From Viola odorata (Eukaryota; Streptophyta; Magnoliopsida; Malpighiales; Violaceae), in the NCBI GenBank assembly GCA_963691705.1, contig OY829544.1, positions 5,959,501 through 6,023,500 of the forward strand: a stretch of DNA of 64,000 bases. The letters are read 5' to 3'. Positions 47,601 through 60,761 of the stretch are shown in pieces. Within the stretch, counting starts at the first letter, position 1; each line of letters begins with the position of its first letter. The notes under the pieces were generated by a model. It had not been told where the DNA came from. It saw only the letters and a program-made list of their open reading frames with translations, and did no database searches. The translations under genes and the position numbers were made by a program.

Positions 47601-50600
47601 AGTGAAACTGTTGGACAATTCAACTTTGTGTTGGAAGTAATTAAAAAGTAAGTACCTGTAGAGCTTTTTCTGTGTGATCATCCAGAAGATAAAAGGTGAG
47701 TGACTCCAGTAAGGAATGGCTATCTATACCAAATGTAGCTGCAAAATCATCGACTATGTACCGCCAAGCATCATCCACCATAGTCCAGTGGCGATCAAAA
47801 AGGTAATAAAGAAACTACCATATGCTAAGGAAAAAAACATTGAAGAAAAAGCTCCTATAAACTGAGAAGACAAGAACCGTCACAAATGCAAACTATAATA
47901 GTAAAACCAAAAGAATGATAAAGGATACAATTGCTTGTTTTGCAACCACCAAATCAGAACTTCCACGTAAAAAGAGTACATCAACAGCTGCTCGAAGACT
48001 TTCAAATGGGTAGCATCCTGCCAACCCCTCTACCTTCAACCTGAAAAACAATCCCTCATCTTTCTGCAAAGGTGCAAGTTCCAAATCTTCTCCCATTTCC
48101 TGCATGTGCCCCTCCTCAATTTCAAGATTTTCCAGAGCATTTTCAATGAATAAGGATCCAGCCTGTGCACTGAACTCAGCAGATTGATTTACTGCATCTG
48201 GCCAAGAACGCTTAACTGCTTCTGATTTCCTTACCCGGACAGCAGAACGCCATGATGACAAATCAATATAACGAGACCTCACATTGTCTAAAAATTGATG
48301 CCTTGCACACCATGCCATTATCTCCAAATGCTGGATTCAGCTATCAATAGTAAGTAATAAGAAATAATAGAAACCTGTTGTCCAGTTAAATAAACGTATG
48401 AACTAGGTCATCAAAGCAATGAGAACAATGATCTTAGCAGAACATGATAACTCTAATCTTGTTGCCGAAATAAAACTAACTTAGGTAGCTTTTCAAATCT
48501 GAGCTTACCAAACTTTCAGCTAATAAGATCAAGACTATGTTATTGCTATGGTTCTAAAATCAAAAAATGAAAAATGTTGAGCATTATTCACATTGGAGAG
48601 ATGAAAAGCATGACATTCAATTATCTTAGACAATACATCTTACAAAATGAATAGAAGTTAAAATCGGATGAAGCATTGATCACAAATGCAGTAAATTGTT
48701 GGAGCAACCAAACCTGCTTTGTTTTTAAAATACACTCTTGAAGGAGCTGCAAGTCATGCGGCTGTCCTGAAAGACCACCCTTAAATGATGACTCCAAAAC
48801 TTCAAGCACATTGGATATTCCAGCCAGATGTACTGAAAGCTTAAGAAGTAAATGCATCCTAGCTTTCATTTCTTCTGCTTCCAGATTATCTATCGAAGTG
48901 TTAAAAGAAATTACATTTCCCATATCATTAAAATTAAAATAATATAAATGGACAAAAAACAAAACTGGAAACTGGCTTCGAGTGACAATTTTTTTTAAGG
49001 ATACATATCCCTTGAAGTTCTACCACAATGTTTCTGAATGTCCGCTTGCACCAGTCCTTGACAACGACTTCATCCAGCAGGAAGGCAATTACAGGATCGC
49101 TAGACACTGCACTTTCGTCCATACAAACATCTGTAATATCTGTTAGAAGTGTTAAGAAATATCTTGTTTCTCAATTTTTTTCAGAAATAAAATAGATTTA
49201 ACCTCAAAGTATTAGGGTCTAGGCTACTTAAGTACTCGACAGTAATCAAAGACAGGACCACCTACTTTTCAAGTATACCTCCTATTTCTCTAAGCTCATC
49301 CAAATAGTTCCATATAGAACAAAAAGGCAAAAGCACAAACTCCTTAAGTTCCAGGGACTTGTACCTTCCTAGGAATGCTTGGTGATGTTAGAGATACTTA
49401 ATCTGGACATTATATAAAACTAAAAAAATTCCATGTGGCACAACAAAAGGATACAATGGCAAATCAAAGAAACCAAATTATTCTCCATTGCTACATCAAA
49501 TAAAGAATAGAGACGCTGGACAGCATTTAACTGATTTTCCCCATCTTCATTCTCTTGAAACCTTTCGTCACATCTCTTGGAGATGAGCCCAGCCTCTATA
49601 CACTCATAGTAAAGGCGAGGCCGGAGCCTGTTGCCATTCTTTGTGATAGGAATTCTACAAATTGGGCAAATATCACAACGTTGGCTGCACTCTGAACATA
49701 AGGAGGCATGCCCGCATGAGTTCAACACATACTGTACATAGCGCCCACAACTTCTCAAATCTCTAGTTGCTCTGCAGTGCTCAACTTTTGCTTCATTGCA
49801 CAAATCAATTAAATCAACAGAGGCCAAGTGCTCCAGAGCTTCCTGAAATACAAATTAGGAGACAATTTTTCATACAACAAATAGTTGGGTTGGGTGCAAG
49901 AACAGATAGAATGTATTCCCATGATTCACAGTGAAAAATAAGAAAATCAGAAGAGATAGCGTAAATATGAGTATTCTCATGTACAAAACGATGCCAGAGA
50001 GTTAGATGGAGGCAACAAACTTGTTCCAGAAAATGAAAATCCAACTTTTTAAAAATATATATATCCCCCGAAGTGGTAGGAGAATCTTAACTTGAACTGC
50101 TCTGATAGACAATGTATCAACCCCAATCAAATTCTATTTGAAAAACTACCACCACATCCAAATTGATCTTCAAAACTAATGAATTAACTTTGCTAATACA
50201 ATCCCCACCACCAGTTCAACAAACAGTCAGTATAGAGCTGCTCAGTGTTTAGCCCACAGGCCACAGCAATGCAATCAACCATACCACCTAACCGGTTTCA
50301 AGGATACAAATCCATTTTCTTCTCAAGTTTTCATACAAATCTCATTATGAAGGTTACCCTCTATCATCCATGTAAAAGCACACGAACACCAACACACGTT
50401 AGTTATCACGTGGTGACAACTAAATGCTAACTAAAATGACTTCACAAACACCCAAGAGAGCTGGCATCTAAATCCTGCTCTCACCGGAGATGCAAATGAT
50501 CAAAGGAAAGTGGAGAGTTACCTCCCACCATTTACCACGCACCAAAAGTCATTGAGCTAAACAACTACACAAGAACTATTAAACTCCAAACAATCACTTT

Positions 50601-50848
50601 CAATTTTCCTATGGCATACTAAACAACAAACAAAATTGTCGTTTAACAAATTTCCAGTAGACCAAACCTAACCAGGGTTTTGCTAGGGGTTATAAACGGG
50701 CGAATTGTTCTAAAGTTAAAGATATGTAAGGAAGAACTAGAAACCGACGTACTTGAACAGCTCGGCTACTATAGTTTGGCTGCGGGGATCTTGCGGTGCC
50801 GCCAAAATCCGATGGCGGAATCCGGTCGCTGATGTGGCTTTGCTCCAT
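44634..50848 (-). CDS. HOS1: HOS1, RING-type E3 ubiquitin ligase / nuclear pore-associated protein
   Basis: In Arabidopsis HOS1 ubiquitinates ICE1 and CONSTANS, restrains cold signalling and flowering, and associates with the nuclear pore. Ten exons join in frame (complement): 50753-50848, 49455-49842, 49005-49139, 48714-48889, 47929-48330, 47656-47814, 46538-47029, 46035-46172, 44949-45634, 44634-44805, giving 947 aa (Arabidopsis about 927). The variant RING lies at about residues 75-94 with C75, H77, C81, C84, C88, C91 and C94 in SCGHASLCSECSQRCDICPI. The long ELYS-like helical middle includes FLYYLFDRHWTMVDDAWRYI and SLLESLTFYLLDDHTEKALQ. The tail is Ser/Pro-rich and ends in a basic IRKSRFARR. 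Introns 2, 3 and 5 have U12-type signals. Confidence 0.96.
47815..47928 (-). other. U12-type intron candidate, HOS1 intron 5
   Basis: The donor reads GTATCCTTTA. TTCCTTAGC, one base from the U12 branch consensus, ends 9 nt before the acceptor ggtag. The intron is 114 bp long. Confidence 0.78.
48890..49004 (-). other. U12-type intron candidate, HOS1 intron 3
   Basis: The donor reads GTATCCTTAA. The putative branch TCTTTTAAC ends 10 nt before the acceptor gatag and is a weaker match (6 of 9). The intron is 115 bp long. The donor alone is strongly U12-like. Confidence 0.72.
49140..49454 (-). other. U12-type (minor spliceosome) intron, HOS1 intron 2
   Basis: The donor reads GTATCCTTTT, an exact match to the U12 5' site consensus of the GT-AG subtype. 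TTTCTTAAC, close to the U12 branch consensus TTCCTTAAC, lies 11 nt before the acceptor ctaacag, the short spacing typical of U12 introns. There is no strong polypyrimidine tract at the acceptor. Confidence 0.85.
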
Positions 50849-51340
50849 CTCAGTCAAGACCTCCACCGCAATGCTACAAAAGAGTGAAAAATAGCGACGA
50901 GAGTGGTCTCTGTTACTGTTAGTTAGGGCTTAAAAGCGAGGTGGTGCCATTGCAGCAGCAGCAGCGAGAGCGAAAAGTGAATTCAAATTTCTTTTTTGGA
51001 AAACCTTTTCCTTTCGCGCAAGGTGCGAATTCGCGTTCGGTAACCACCACAGGAGCGATGGGATGAAAGGATTCGGGTCGGGTGGGTCGCAGTTGGTATG
51101 TGGACTAAATATTTTTGATAAATTGGGACGATTTAATGAGGCCCAAGCCCATGTCCAAGTGCATGCGATTCTAGATCTTTCAGCGACACGTCGCCTAATT
51201 GCCTAACATAGCCTCCTGCTTCCTACTTCGTCTCTCCTATTCCTTGGCGCAACAAAAACCCTCCAAAAATCCCACAGTGCACAAGAATCAGGCAAATTTT
51301 CCGAGATTAGACGCAAGTTTTCTTCGAACCATTTTTGGGG
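50849..51340. promoter_or_regulatory. Divergent promoter region between HOS1 and mitochondrial ferredoxin
   Basis: Only 492 bp separate the two start codons, which point away from each other, so both promoters and 5' untranslated regions lie here. A gca/gct-rich run (50950-50965) and several CpG-containing stretches make it more GC-rich than its surroundings. Core elements were not assigned. Confidence 0.6.
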
Positions 51341-54300
51341 ATGTATAGAATTACAAGACTTGGGCATAGGATAGGTAACGAGGTCACGAGAGGTATGCTA
51401 CACTCAATTTATTTTTTCCTGGGTTTACGTATGTTTTTGTAATTTTAAGAATCCAGTTGTTGTTAAGGTTGTGACTGTTATTGGAACGTGTGTTTGGCAC
51501 ATTTTGCGAAAGAAATGTAACTTAAAGATGATTACTTTAGGTGCTGGACGAGGTACAAGATTGTTTACAGCAGGGATTGTTCCAAGGCCGCCTTGGAGTG
51601 GACATTTGCAACCTCGGGTTAGTTCTTCTCTGGGTACAGAGGAAGTTCTTTAGCTTTTAGTTTTTTGATATAGGTTGTGTCTAGGCTAGAGAATTTAAGT
51701 CGTATGTGTAGTTGCTTGCTGGAGTTGTGTATGTGCAGTTGCATTAATATGAATTGTTGGATTGCATATCTTCCAAGGGATTTGATCTAGCTGTGTTGGC
51801 TTCCATTGCGATGCTTATAGATAAGACCCGATTATGGTTGGCTCCTGAAAAAATGTTATACTCATAGAATGGCTGGTGTAATTGATGCCTTACTTATAGT
51901 TAATCCTGTCTAGTTATAGTGGTTTTGGACTAGCTACCTTGTCAGACAGAGTAGTTTATGCGGGTAAAGACTAGTATCCTAAAATTTATTTCACAAAAAA
52001 AACTAACCACTTAGTGGTGGTTCTGTGTTTGTTCCTGGTGAAATGTAGAATTTTGTGGAAAATGTTAGTCAAAACTGTGAAGAATTTGTTGAGTCTGATT
52101 CTTTTAGAAGCATGTAAGCCTATAAAACTTTCTCTGGAGGTATAGAAATTAATCAGAAGAGGCTACAATAAACATATGGTAGTGGGACTATTGATCTGCT
52201 GGCTCTTCAACAGAACCATAAATCATTTTTGTCACTGTACAATGTTGACCTAATGCAAATTAATTCCCCCAAATGTTGATGAGATTTGAGCTTGAGAAGC
52301 TTACCAAATTCAACCACAAGTTCTGCCCCACCTAAGACGAGCATCAGGTGCATGGGAATCTTATCAATACAATGCATACTGAAATTTTGTAAAACAGAGT
52401 GAAACAATCTATAGAAATGATGTCCAGGTGTACAAGATGCTTTTAGTTGTTATTAACTTCTATGGTGTCTGCCTTTCTGGCTTCTGATCGGTTCTTTCTT
52501 TCTGGAACAGTTTGAATTTCTTCCAGAAACTCAAGTGTCCCAAGGTGCCATATTTCAGAAACATCTTCAGTTTTCTAGCACAGCTGCCAATAACGATTCT
52601 ACAGATCAGAGTGAACAGAATGAAATGTAAGATCTCTTGCATGCCCATATCTTTGATCAATTACATAAACAGATGTTCTCCCAGTCAAGAAGTAATCAAC
52701 TTTAACGACCTTGATAAAATTTGTCGTAATATCCCTGAAGAATTAATTAAGAGGGCAGTTGAGTCCTGCATATCAAATTACACTACATTGCATTGAAAAT
52801 GTTCAGTTACTAGTCAATTTTCAGTTGAGGTTATCACTGTGAAAATAGTAATAACAGTAATTATTGGTAGGTTGGTTTGACAATTGTGAAGTATTTGCCT
52901 TTCATGAATATGAAGCCTGTTAGGAGAATGTTGTTGCCAGGGAGACAAATATTTGTGCAGTGTTGTACATCCTTCATGATATTCATGCTTCATTGGGTTG
53001 TTCTTTCATTGTGTTGTTTAGTCAACACCAAATGTTCATGAATCTATAGCCACTGATTATTATTGTTCGTTGTACTCAATGGCTGACACTAATTTGGTCA
53101 AATAATAAAATGATAGAGATTATTAGTGTACTTAACGGCCTATCTTGATTTTCTTGAATCTTTTTTTCCTTTTTTTTTCATTTGAACCTGTTGCTGATTA
53201 TCATCATGCAAGAAGTGTCTCACACCTTCACCACTCACTTGATATCAGTCAAATTTAAGTGTTGATAGTGTTCTGCCTTCATTTCTCACTTAGGTATGAT
53301 GTCTTTGCAGGATATCTGTAACCTTTGTAGATAAGGATGGAGAGGAAAAGCATCTTAAAGTTCCAGTTGGAATGTCCATGTTAGAAGCTGCCCATGAAAA
53401 TGATATAGAACTAGAAGGCAAGGATTCCGATACTTCTTCAATTGTGCTTCTCATCTCTGATCCATTCTAAATCGTTTACTCTTTAATGCATGTTATTTAG
53501 AGAGCAACACCCTTATCTTAATTATGAGCTAGCCATTTTAGGTTTTTGCTGTTTCTAAAAAGAATGCATGGCAGTTACTGGGTTTTAAACCAATAAAATA
53601 CACAGAGATCTAAAGCTGCATTAGAATAGTAATTGTGACTAACAAATTAGATTAAATATTTTTGGTATTTGCTTTTATCAGTTTAATTAAATTAAATACT
53701 TGGTCATGATACGAAAGGGAAAACACAAGGTACTACTATAGTCATCTTGAAATGAGAAACAGGTTTCTGAAGTATTAGTTTCTATGTACATAAGAGAATG
53801 TTTGAGAATTATGTTTCTTTTACCTCAATCAATCTCAGGATTCTTTTTTTCCTATTTATGAAGTAGAATTGATGAGTTAATCTCTCCAGTTTCAATTACT
53901 GGATTGGTAATAGTATTTTGATTCTGTAGTTTAATGTCATGTCAGGAGCATGCGAAGGCTCACTTGCCTGTTCGACATGTCATGTGATCGTCATGGTAAG
54001 TTATCTGTAACATTCATGAGGGAAATCCTATTGAATTTATGAGTGGGAAGCCTAACTATTCAATCTAATCCTAGGACATGGAGCACTACAACAAATTAGA
54101 AGATCCTACCGATGAGGAAAATGATATGTTGGATCTGGCCTTCGGGCTTACCGAAACGTGAGTTCCATCAACCTGTTGCCCATGATCTTTTCTTGTCAAT
54201 TTTGAAGCTGATTCTTCTACATTTTGTATATCGCAGTTCTCGTCTGGGTTGTCAGGTGATTGCGAAGCCGGAACTAGACGGGCTCCGACTAGCTATTCCT

Positions 54301-54351
54301 GCTGCCACACGAAACTTTGCTGTTGATGGGTTTGTTCCAAAACCACACTAG
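51341..54351 (+). CDS. MFDX: Mitochondrial adrenodoxin-type [2Fe-2S] ferredoxin
   Basis: Electron carrier of the mitochondrial matrix that serves iron-sulfur cluster assembly and biotin synthase. Seven exons join in frame: 51341-51392, 51541-51617, 52511-52626, 53311-53417, 53946-53995, 54075-54157, 54237-54351, giving 199 aa (Arabidopsis MFDX1 197). Residues 1-43 (MYRITRLGHRIGNEVTRG...) are Arg-rich and lack acids at the start, as a mitochondrial presequence. The ferredoxin domain starts near ISVTFVDKDGEE at residue 83. Cluster cysteines are C120, C126, C129 (CEGSLACSTC) and C167 (LGCQVIAKPE). The acidic DPTDEENDMLDLAFGLTE helix and the end NFAVDGFVPKPH are typical. Intron 4 has a GC donor (gaag|GCAAGG); all others are GT-AG. 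Confidence 0.95.
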
Positions 54352-55037
54352 ACATGGTGGTGCATCGCTAGACACTGCTTGCAGAGTGTAGAGAAATGCT
54401 TAGTCCAGTTTTGTAGCAACTTTCTCGTATCCGATCGATGAGTATCTAACATCCAATGTTCTAAATTATGATCAATTGTTTGTGCTGTTGTAGGACCTGT
54501 GATCTCGATATTTTAGCATTGTATTCTATAACAATTTGCAAAATGTATGCCTGGATAACACAGTTTATTTTCACAACGCAATTTATTTCAGATTTATGCA
54601 AAAAAGATGGTTCCATTTTAGTGCTTCCTGATCCAAAATCTTATTTTCAGTAATAAAAAGGCATTAAACACGTGGTGAATCAGATTTAAGTTTTTACAGC
54701 TGAATCAAAGGTTGTAGAGCTAACAGAGTATATAAACAGATGAAGTTGTCCTTTACATTAGGGTAGCATTTGCTTTACACGAAAATGTTATTTTTCTTTC
54801 CGAAATCTCTTTTTTGGGGGTTATTGTGGAAAATGTTAGATTATTATTTTTGGTTGAAATTTAAAATTTTTATGAAAATAATATTTTTGTGTTCGTTTTA
54901 TTCTTGAGAATTGTAAAAAAAAGTAAGAAAAAATACTACTTTACTTTTAAATATTTATTTATTAATTTTAATTGAGTTATATTTATATCAATTTTATTTA
55001 AAGTTATCGTATACAAATGTATTAAAGACAATAACTA
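54352..55037. other. Ferredoxin 3' region and AT-rich spacer
   Basis: The first few hundred bases are likely the ferredoxin 3' untranslated region. The rest (54780-55037) is very AT-rich with no gene and leads into the tandem array. Confidence 0.45.
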
Positions 55038-58000
55038 CAAAAAATACAAAACCTTCCATTAATTTTAAAAAGAAATAGCTAATGCTATCATTAAAAGTTG
55101 TCTTTGCGTGGACTCATTGTTTCAAAAATAACAAACAGTAACGAATTGATTATCAACGAATAGTTAAGTATATATAAGAACTCACGTTTGAATCTCGTTT
55201 CAGCTTATAAAAAAAATAACAAGTAAATCATTATTAGCAAATTGATAAAAGAAAAAAAAAATCATAAATCATGGCAAAAAGATGGGTTTTTTTCTTGCAC
55301 TTATTACTTTGGATGACTTATTTCCTCTTCTTTTTTTCCTTTTTTGAAGTGGATAAATTTTTCCTTTTTTGAAGTGGATAAATTTTAATCAGCTGTATCT
55401 CTCTTGTATATATATTCTACTCTAGAAGATAAACTAATTGTGGTTAACATATCAACTACTAATAGACTAGTAGTTTAATTACTAAACATGTAGTTCGACG
55501 GTACTTTTTGCAAAATAATTATGGTTAATTCTCGAATTATGTATAGCTTACATTACTATTTGTACAAAGAAAAAAAATATTAGTATTAATCGTATAAAGT
55601 AAGATAATAATTTTCTTAATTAGTTAAAACACAAGAAGTCCATAAAAGTGAAACCACCACGCGAAACCCAATTAATTAAACTGAATAATCATTACCTGGC
55701 GTATGAATGACACAAGATTAGAAACTAATTAACTCAAAGGATTAGAACTCATTGTCGTTTCAAATTTGAAATCTGCTAAACCATCATTAAAAACAAGAAG
55801 GAGAAGAAGAAGACGTGAAAAATATGATCATGAAGTGAATATACATGCATCATTAATTAGAGCTTGTTTATTTTAGCATCTTACATTGACATTTGAAATT
55901 TGAAATATTAGCCTAAAAGATGCTAAGAGATGCTGGTGAAAGAGAAAGATGACTTCTTTTATCATGAGGAGTTAGGGTCTGGATTTCTACAGTGGCTTGA
56001 AAGGTAACTGCTTTTAGGTAATGAAGTTTCAAGGCTAAGTCCATGTTAGAGAGTTGGTCATCCATTGGTTCTTGATGTCATTGTCTGTCCTTCCAGGCAA
56101 CCTAGCGGCAATCTTGGACCACCTAGTAGAAGAGTAAACAAAAATAATTAATCTGATTTATCAAAAAAATAATAATTAACTTATCAATTTATCTTTCAAT
56201 AAAAAATACAAAACCTTCCATTAATCTTAAAAAGAAATAACTAATGCTATCATTAAAAGTTGTCTTTGCGTGGACTCATTTTTTCAAAAATAACAAACAG
56301 TAACGAATTGAATATCGACGAATAGTTAAGTATTTATAAGAACTCGCGTTTGAGTCTCGTTTCAGCTTATAAAAAAAATAACAAGTAAATCATTATTGGC
56401 AAATTGATAAAAGATAAAAAAATAATCATAAATCATGGCAAAAAGATGGGGTCTTTTCTTGCACTTATTACTTTGGATGACTTCTTTCCTCTTTCTTTCT
56501 TTTTTTCCTTTTTTGAAGTAGATAAATCTTAATCAGTTGTACCTCTCTTGTATATATATTCTACTCTAGAAGATAAACTAATTGTGGTTAACATATCAAT
56601 TAGTAATAGACTAGTAGTTTAATTACGGAACTTGTAGTTCGACGGTACTTTTTGCAAAATAATTATGGTTAATTCTCGAATTATGTATAGCTTACATTAC
56701 TATTTGTACAAAGAAAAAAAATATTAGTATTAATCGTATAAAGTAAGATAATTATTTTCTAAATTAGTTAAAACAAAAGAAGTCCATGATAGTGAAGCCA
56801 CCACACGAAACCTAATTAATTAAACCAAATAATTATTGCCTGGCGTATGAATGACACAAAATTAGAAACTAATTAACTCCAAAGATTAGAACTCATTATC
56901 GTTTCAAATTTGAAATCTGCCAAACCATCATGAAAAACAAGAAGGAGAAGAAGAAGAAGAAGGGAAAAATATGATCATGAAGTGAATATACATGTATCAT
57001 TAATTGCAGCTTGTTTATTTTAGCATCTTACATTGACATTTGAAATTTGAAATATTAGCCTAAAAGATGCTAAGAGATGCTGGTGAAAGAGAAAGATGAC
57101 TTCTTTTATCATGAGGAGTTAGGGCCTGGATTTCTACAGTGGCTTGGAAGGTAACTGCTTTTAGGTAATGGAGTTTCAAGGTTAAGTCCATGTTAGAAAG
57201 CTGGTGGTCCAATGGTTCGTGATGTCATTGTCTGTCCTTCCACGCAACCTAGCGGCAATCTTGGACCACTTAGTAGAAGAGTAAAAAAAAAAAATTAATC
57301 TGATTTATCAAAGAAAATAATAATAATTAACTTATCAATTTATCTTTCAACAAAAAATACAAAACCTTCCATTAATCTTAAAAGAAATAACTAATGCTAT
57401 CATTAAAAGTTATCTTTACATGTACTCAATGTTTCAAAAATAACAAACAGTAACGAATTGATTATCTACGAATAGTTAAGTATTTATAAGAATTTGCGTT
57501 TGAGTCTCGTTTCAGATTATAAAAAAAATAACAAGTAAATCATTATTGGCAAATTGATAAAAGATAAAAAAAAAACAATCATAAATCATGGCAAAAAGAT
57601 GGGTCTTTTCTTGCACTTATTACTTTGGATGACTTCTTTCCTCTCTTTTTTTATTCCTTTTTTGAAGTGGATAAATCTTAATCAATTGTACCTCTCTTAT
57701 ATATATATTCTACTTTAGAAGATAAACTAATTGTGGTTAACATATCAATTACTAATAGACTAGTAGTTTAATTACTGAACTTGTAGTTCGACGGTACTTT
57801 TTGCAAAATAATTATGGTTAATTCTCGAATTATGTATAGCTTACATTACTATTTGTACAAAGAAAAAAATATTAGTATTAATCGTATAAAGTAAGATAAA
57901 TATTTTTTAATTACTTAAAACAAAAGAAGTCCACGAAAGTGAAGCCACCACAAAACCCAATTAATTAAACCGAATAATCATTGTCTGGCGTATGAATGAC

Positions 58001-60693
58001 ACAAGATTAGAAACTAATTAACTCAAAGGATTAGAACTCATTGTCGTTTCAAATTTGAAATCTGCTAAACCATCATGTAAAACAAGAAGGAGAAGAAGAA
58101 GAAGAAGAAGAAGAAGAAGGGAAAAATATGATCATGAAGTGAATATACATGCATCATTAATTGCAGCTTGTTTATTTTAGCATCTTACATTGACATTTGA
58201 AATTTGAAATATTAGCCTAAAAGATGCTAAGAGATGCTGGTGAAAGAGAAAGATGACTTCTTTTATCATGAGGAGTTAGGGCCTGGATTTCTACAGTGGC
58301 TTGGAAGGTAACTGCTTTTAGGTAAAGGAGTTTCAAGGCCAAGTCCATGTTAGAGAGCTGGTGGTCCAATGGTTCTTGATGTCATTGTCTGTCCTTCCAG
58401 GCAACCCAGTGGCAATCTTGGACCACCCAGTAAAAGAGTAAACAAAAATAATTAATCTGATTTATCAAACATAATAATAATAATTAACTTATCAATTTAT
58501 CTTTCAAAAAAAAATACAAAACCTTCCATTAATCTTAAAAAGAAATAACTAATGCTATCATTAAAAGTTGTCTTTACGTGGACTCATTGTTTCAAAAATA
58601 AGAAACAGTAACGAATTTATTATCTACGAATAGTTAAGTATTTATAAGAACTCGCGTTTGAGTCTCGTTTCAGCTTATAAAAAAAATAACAAGTAAACCA
58701 TTATTGGCAAATTGATAAAAGATAAAAAAAATAATCATAAATCATGGCAAAAAGATGGGGTCTTTTCTTGCACTTATTATTTTGGATGACTTCATTCCTC
58801 TCTTCTTCTTCTTTTTCCTTTTTTGAAGTGGATAAATCTTAATCAGTTCTACCTCTCTTGTATATATATTCTACTCTAGAAGATAATCTAATTGTGGTTA
58901 ACATATCAATTACTAATAGACTAGTAGTTAAATTATTGAACTTGTAGTTCGACGGTACTTTTTGAAAAATAATTATGGTTAATTCTCGAATTATGTATAG
59001 CTTACATTACTATTTGTACAAAGAAAAAAATATTAGTATATAAAGTAAGATAATTATTTTCTTAATTAGTTAAAACACAAGAAGTCCATGAAAGTGAAGC
59101 CCCCACACGAAACCCAATTAATTAAACCGAATAATCATTTTCTGGCGTATGAATGACACAAGATTAGAAACTAATTAACTCAAAGGATTAGAACTCATTG
59201 TCGTTTCAAATTTGAAATATGTTAAACCATCATGAAAAACAAGAAGGAGAAAAAGTAGTAGTAGAAGAAGAAGAAGAAGAAGAAGTGAAAAATATGATCA
59301 TGAAGTGAATATACATGCATCATTAATTGGAGATTGTTTATTTTAGCATCTTACATTGACATTTAAAATTTGAAATATTAGCCTAAAAGATGCTAAGAGA
59401 TGCTGGTGAAAGAGAAAGCTGACTTCTTTTATCATGAGGAGTTAGGGCCTGGATTTCTACAGTGGCTTGGAAGGTAACTGCTTTTAGGTAAAGGAGTTTC
59501 AAGGCCAAGTCCATGTTAGAGAGCTGGTGGTCCAATGGTTCTTGATGTCATTGTCTGTCCTTCCAGGCAACCCAGTGGCAATCTTGGACCACCCAGTAAA
59601 AGAGTAAACAAAAATAATTAATCTGATTTATCAAACATAATAATAATAATTAACTTATCAATTTATCTTTCAAAAAAAAATACAAAACCTTCCATTAATC
59701 TTAAAAAGAAATAACTAATGCTATCATTAAAAGTTGTCTTTACGTGGACTCATTGTTTCAAAAATAAGAAACAGTAACGAATTTATTATCTACGAATAGT
59801 TAAGTATTTATAAGAACTCGCGTTTGAGTCTCGTTTCAGCTTATTAAAAAAATAACAAGTAAATCATTATTAGCAAATTGATAAAAGATAAAAAAAATAA
59901 TCATAAATCATGGCAAAAAGATGGGGTCTTTCCTTGCACTTATTATTTTGGATGACTTCATTCCTCTCTTCTTCTTCTTTTTCCTTTTTTGAAGTGGATA
60001 AATCTTAATCAGTTCTACCTCTCTTGTATATATATTCTACTCTAGAAGATAATCTAATTGTGGTTAACATATCAATTACTAATAGACTAGTAGTTAAATT
60101 ATTGAACTTGTAGTTCGACGGTACTTTTTGAAAAATAATTATGGTTAATTCTCGAATTATGTATAGCTTACATTACTATTTGTACAAAGAAAAATAATAT
60201 TAGTATTAATAGTATAAAGTAAGATAATTATTTTCTTAATTAGTTAAAACACAAGAAGTCCATGAAAGTGAAGCCCCCACACGAAACCCAATTAATTAAA
60301 CCGAATAATCATTGTCTGGCGTATGAATGACACAAGATTAGAAACTAATTAACTCAAAGGATTAGAACTCATTGTCGTTTCAAATTTGAAATATGTTAAA
60401 CCATCATGAAAAACAAGAAGGAGAAAAAGTAGTAGTAGTAGAAGAAGAAGAAGAAGTGAAAAATATGATCATGAAGTGAATATACATGCATCATTAATTG
60501 GAGCTTGTTTATTTTAGCATCTTACATTGACATTTAAAATTTGAAATATTAGCCTAAAAGATGCTAATAGATGCTGGTGAAAGAGAAAGCTGACTTCTTT
60601 TATCATGAGGAGTTAGGGCCTGGATTTCTACAGTGGCTTGGAAGGTAACTTTTAGGTAATGGAGTTTCAAGGCTAAATCCATGTTAAAGAGCT

Positions 60694-60761
60694 GGTGGTC
60701 CAATGGTTCTTGATGTCATTGTTTGTCCTTCCAGGCAACCTAGCGGCAATCTTGGACCACC
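60694..60761. repeat. Conserved 68-nt inverted repeat in each array unit (representative copy)
   Basis: A perfect 10-bp stem GGTGGTCCAA / TTGGACCACC encloses 48 nt. An inner imperfect stem (ATTGTC with GGCAAC) and a small loop around tgtccttcca are possible. Equivalent positions: about 56056-56123 (5' arm diverged), 57203-57270 (last base changed), 58360-58427, 59526-59593, 61906-61973 and 63043-63110. The spacing of exactly 68 nt is kept in most copies. It could be an RNA hairpin, a protein-binding inverted repeat, or an ancestral transposon relic. There is no match to a plant microRNA family that I know. Confidence 0.6.

Noticed and set aside
60694..60761. Annotating the array hairpin as a known microRNA
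   Set aside because: Neither arm resembles a conserved plant microRNA that I recall, and no small-RNA evidence is available.
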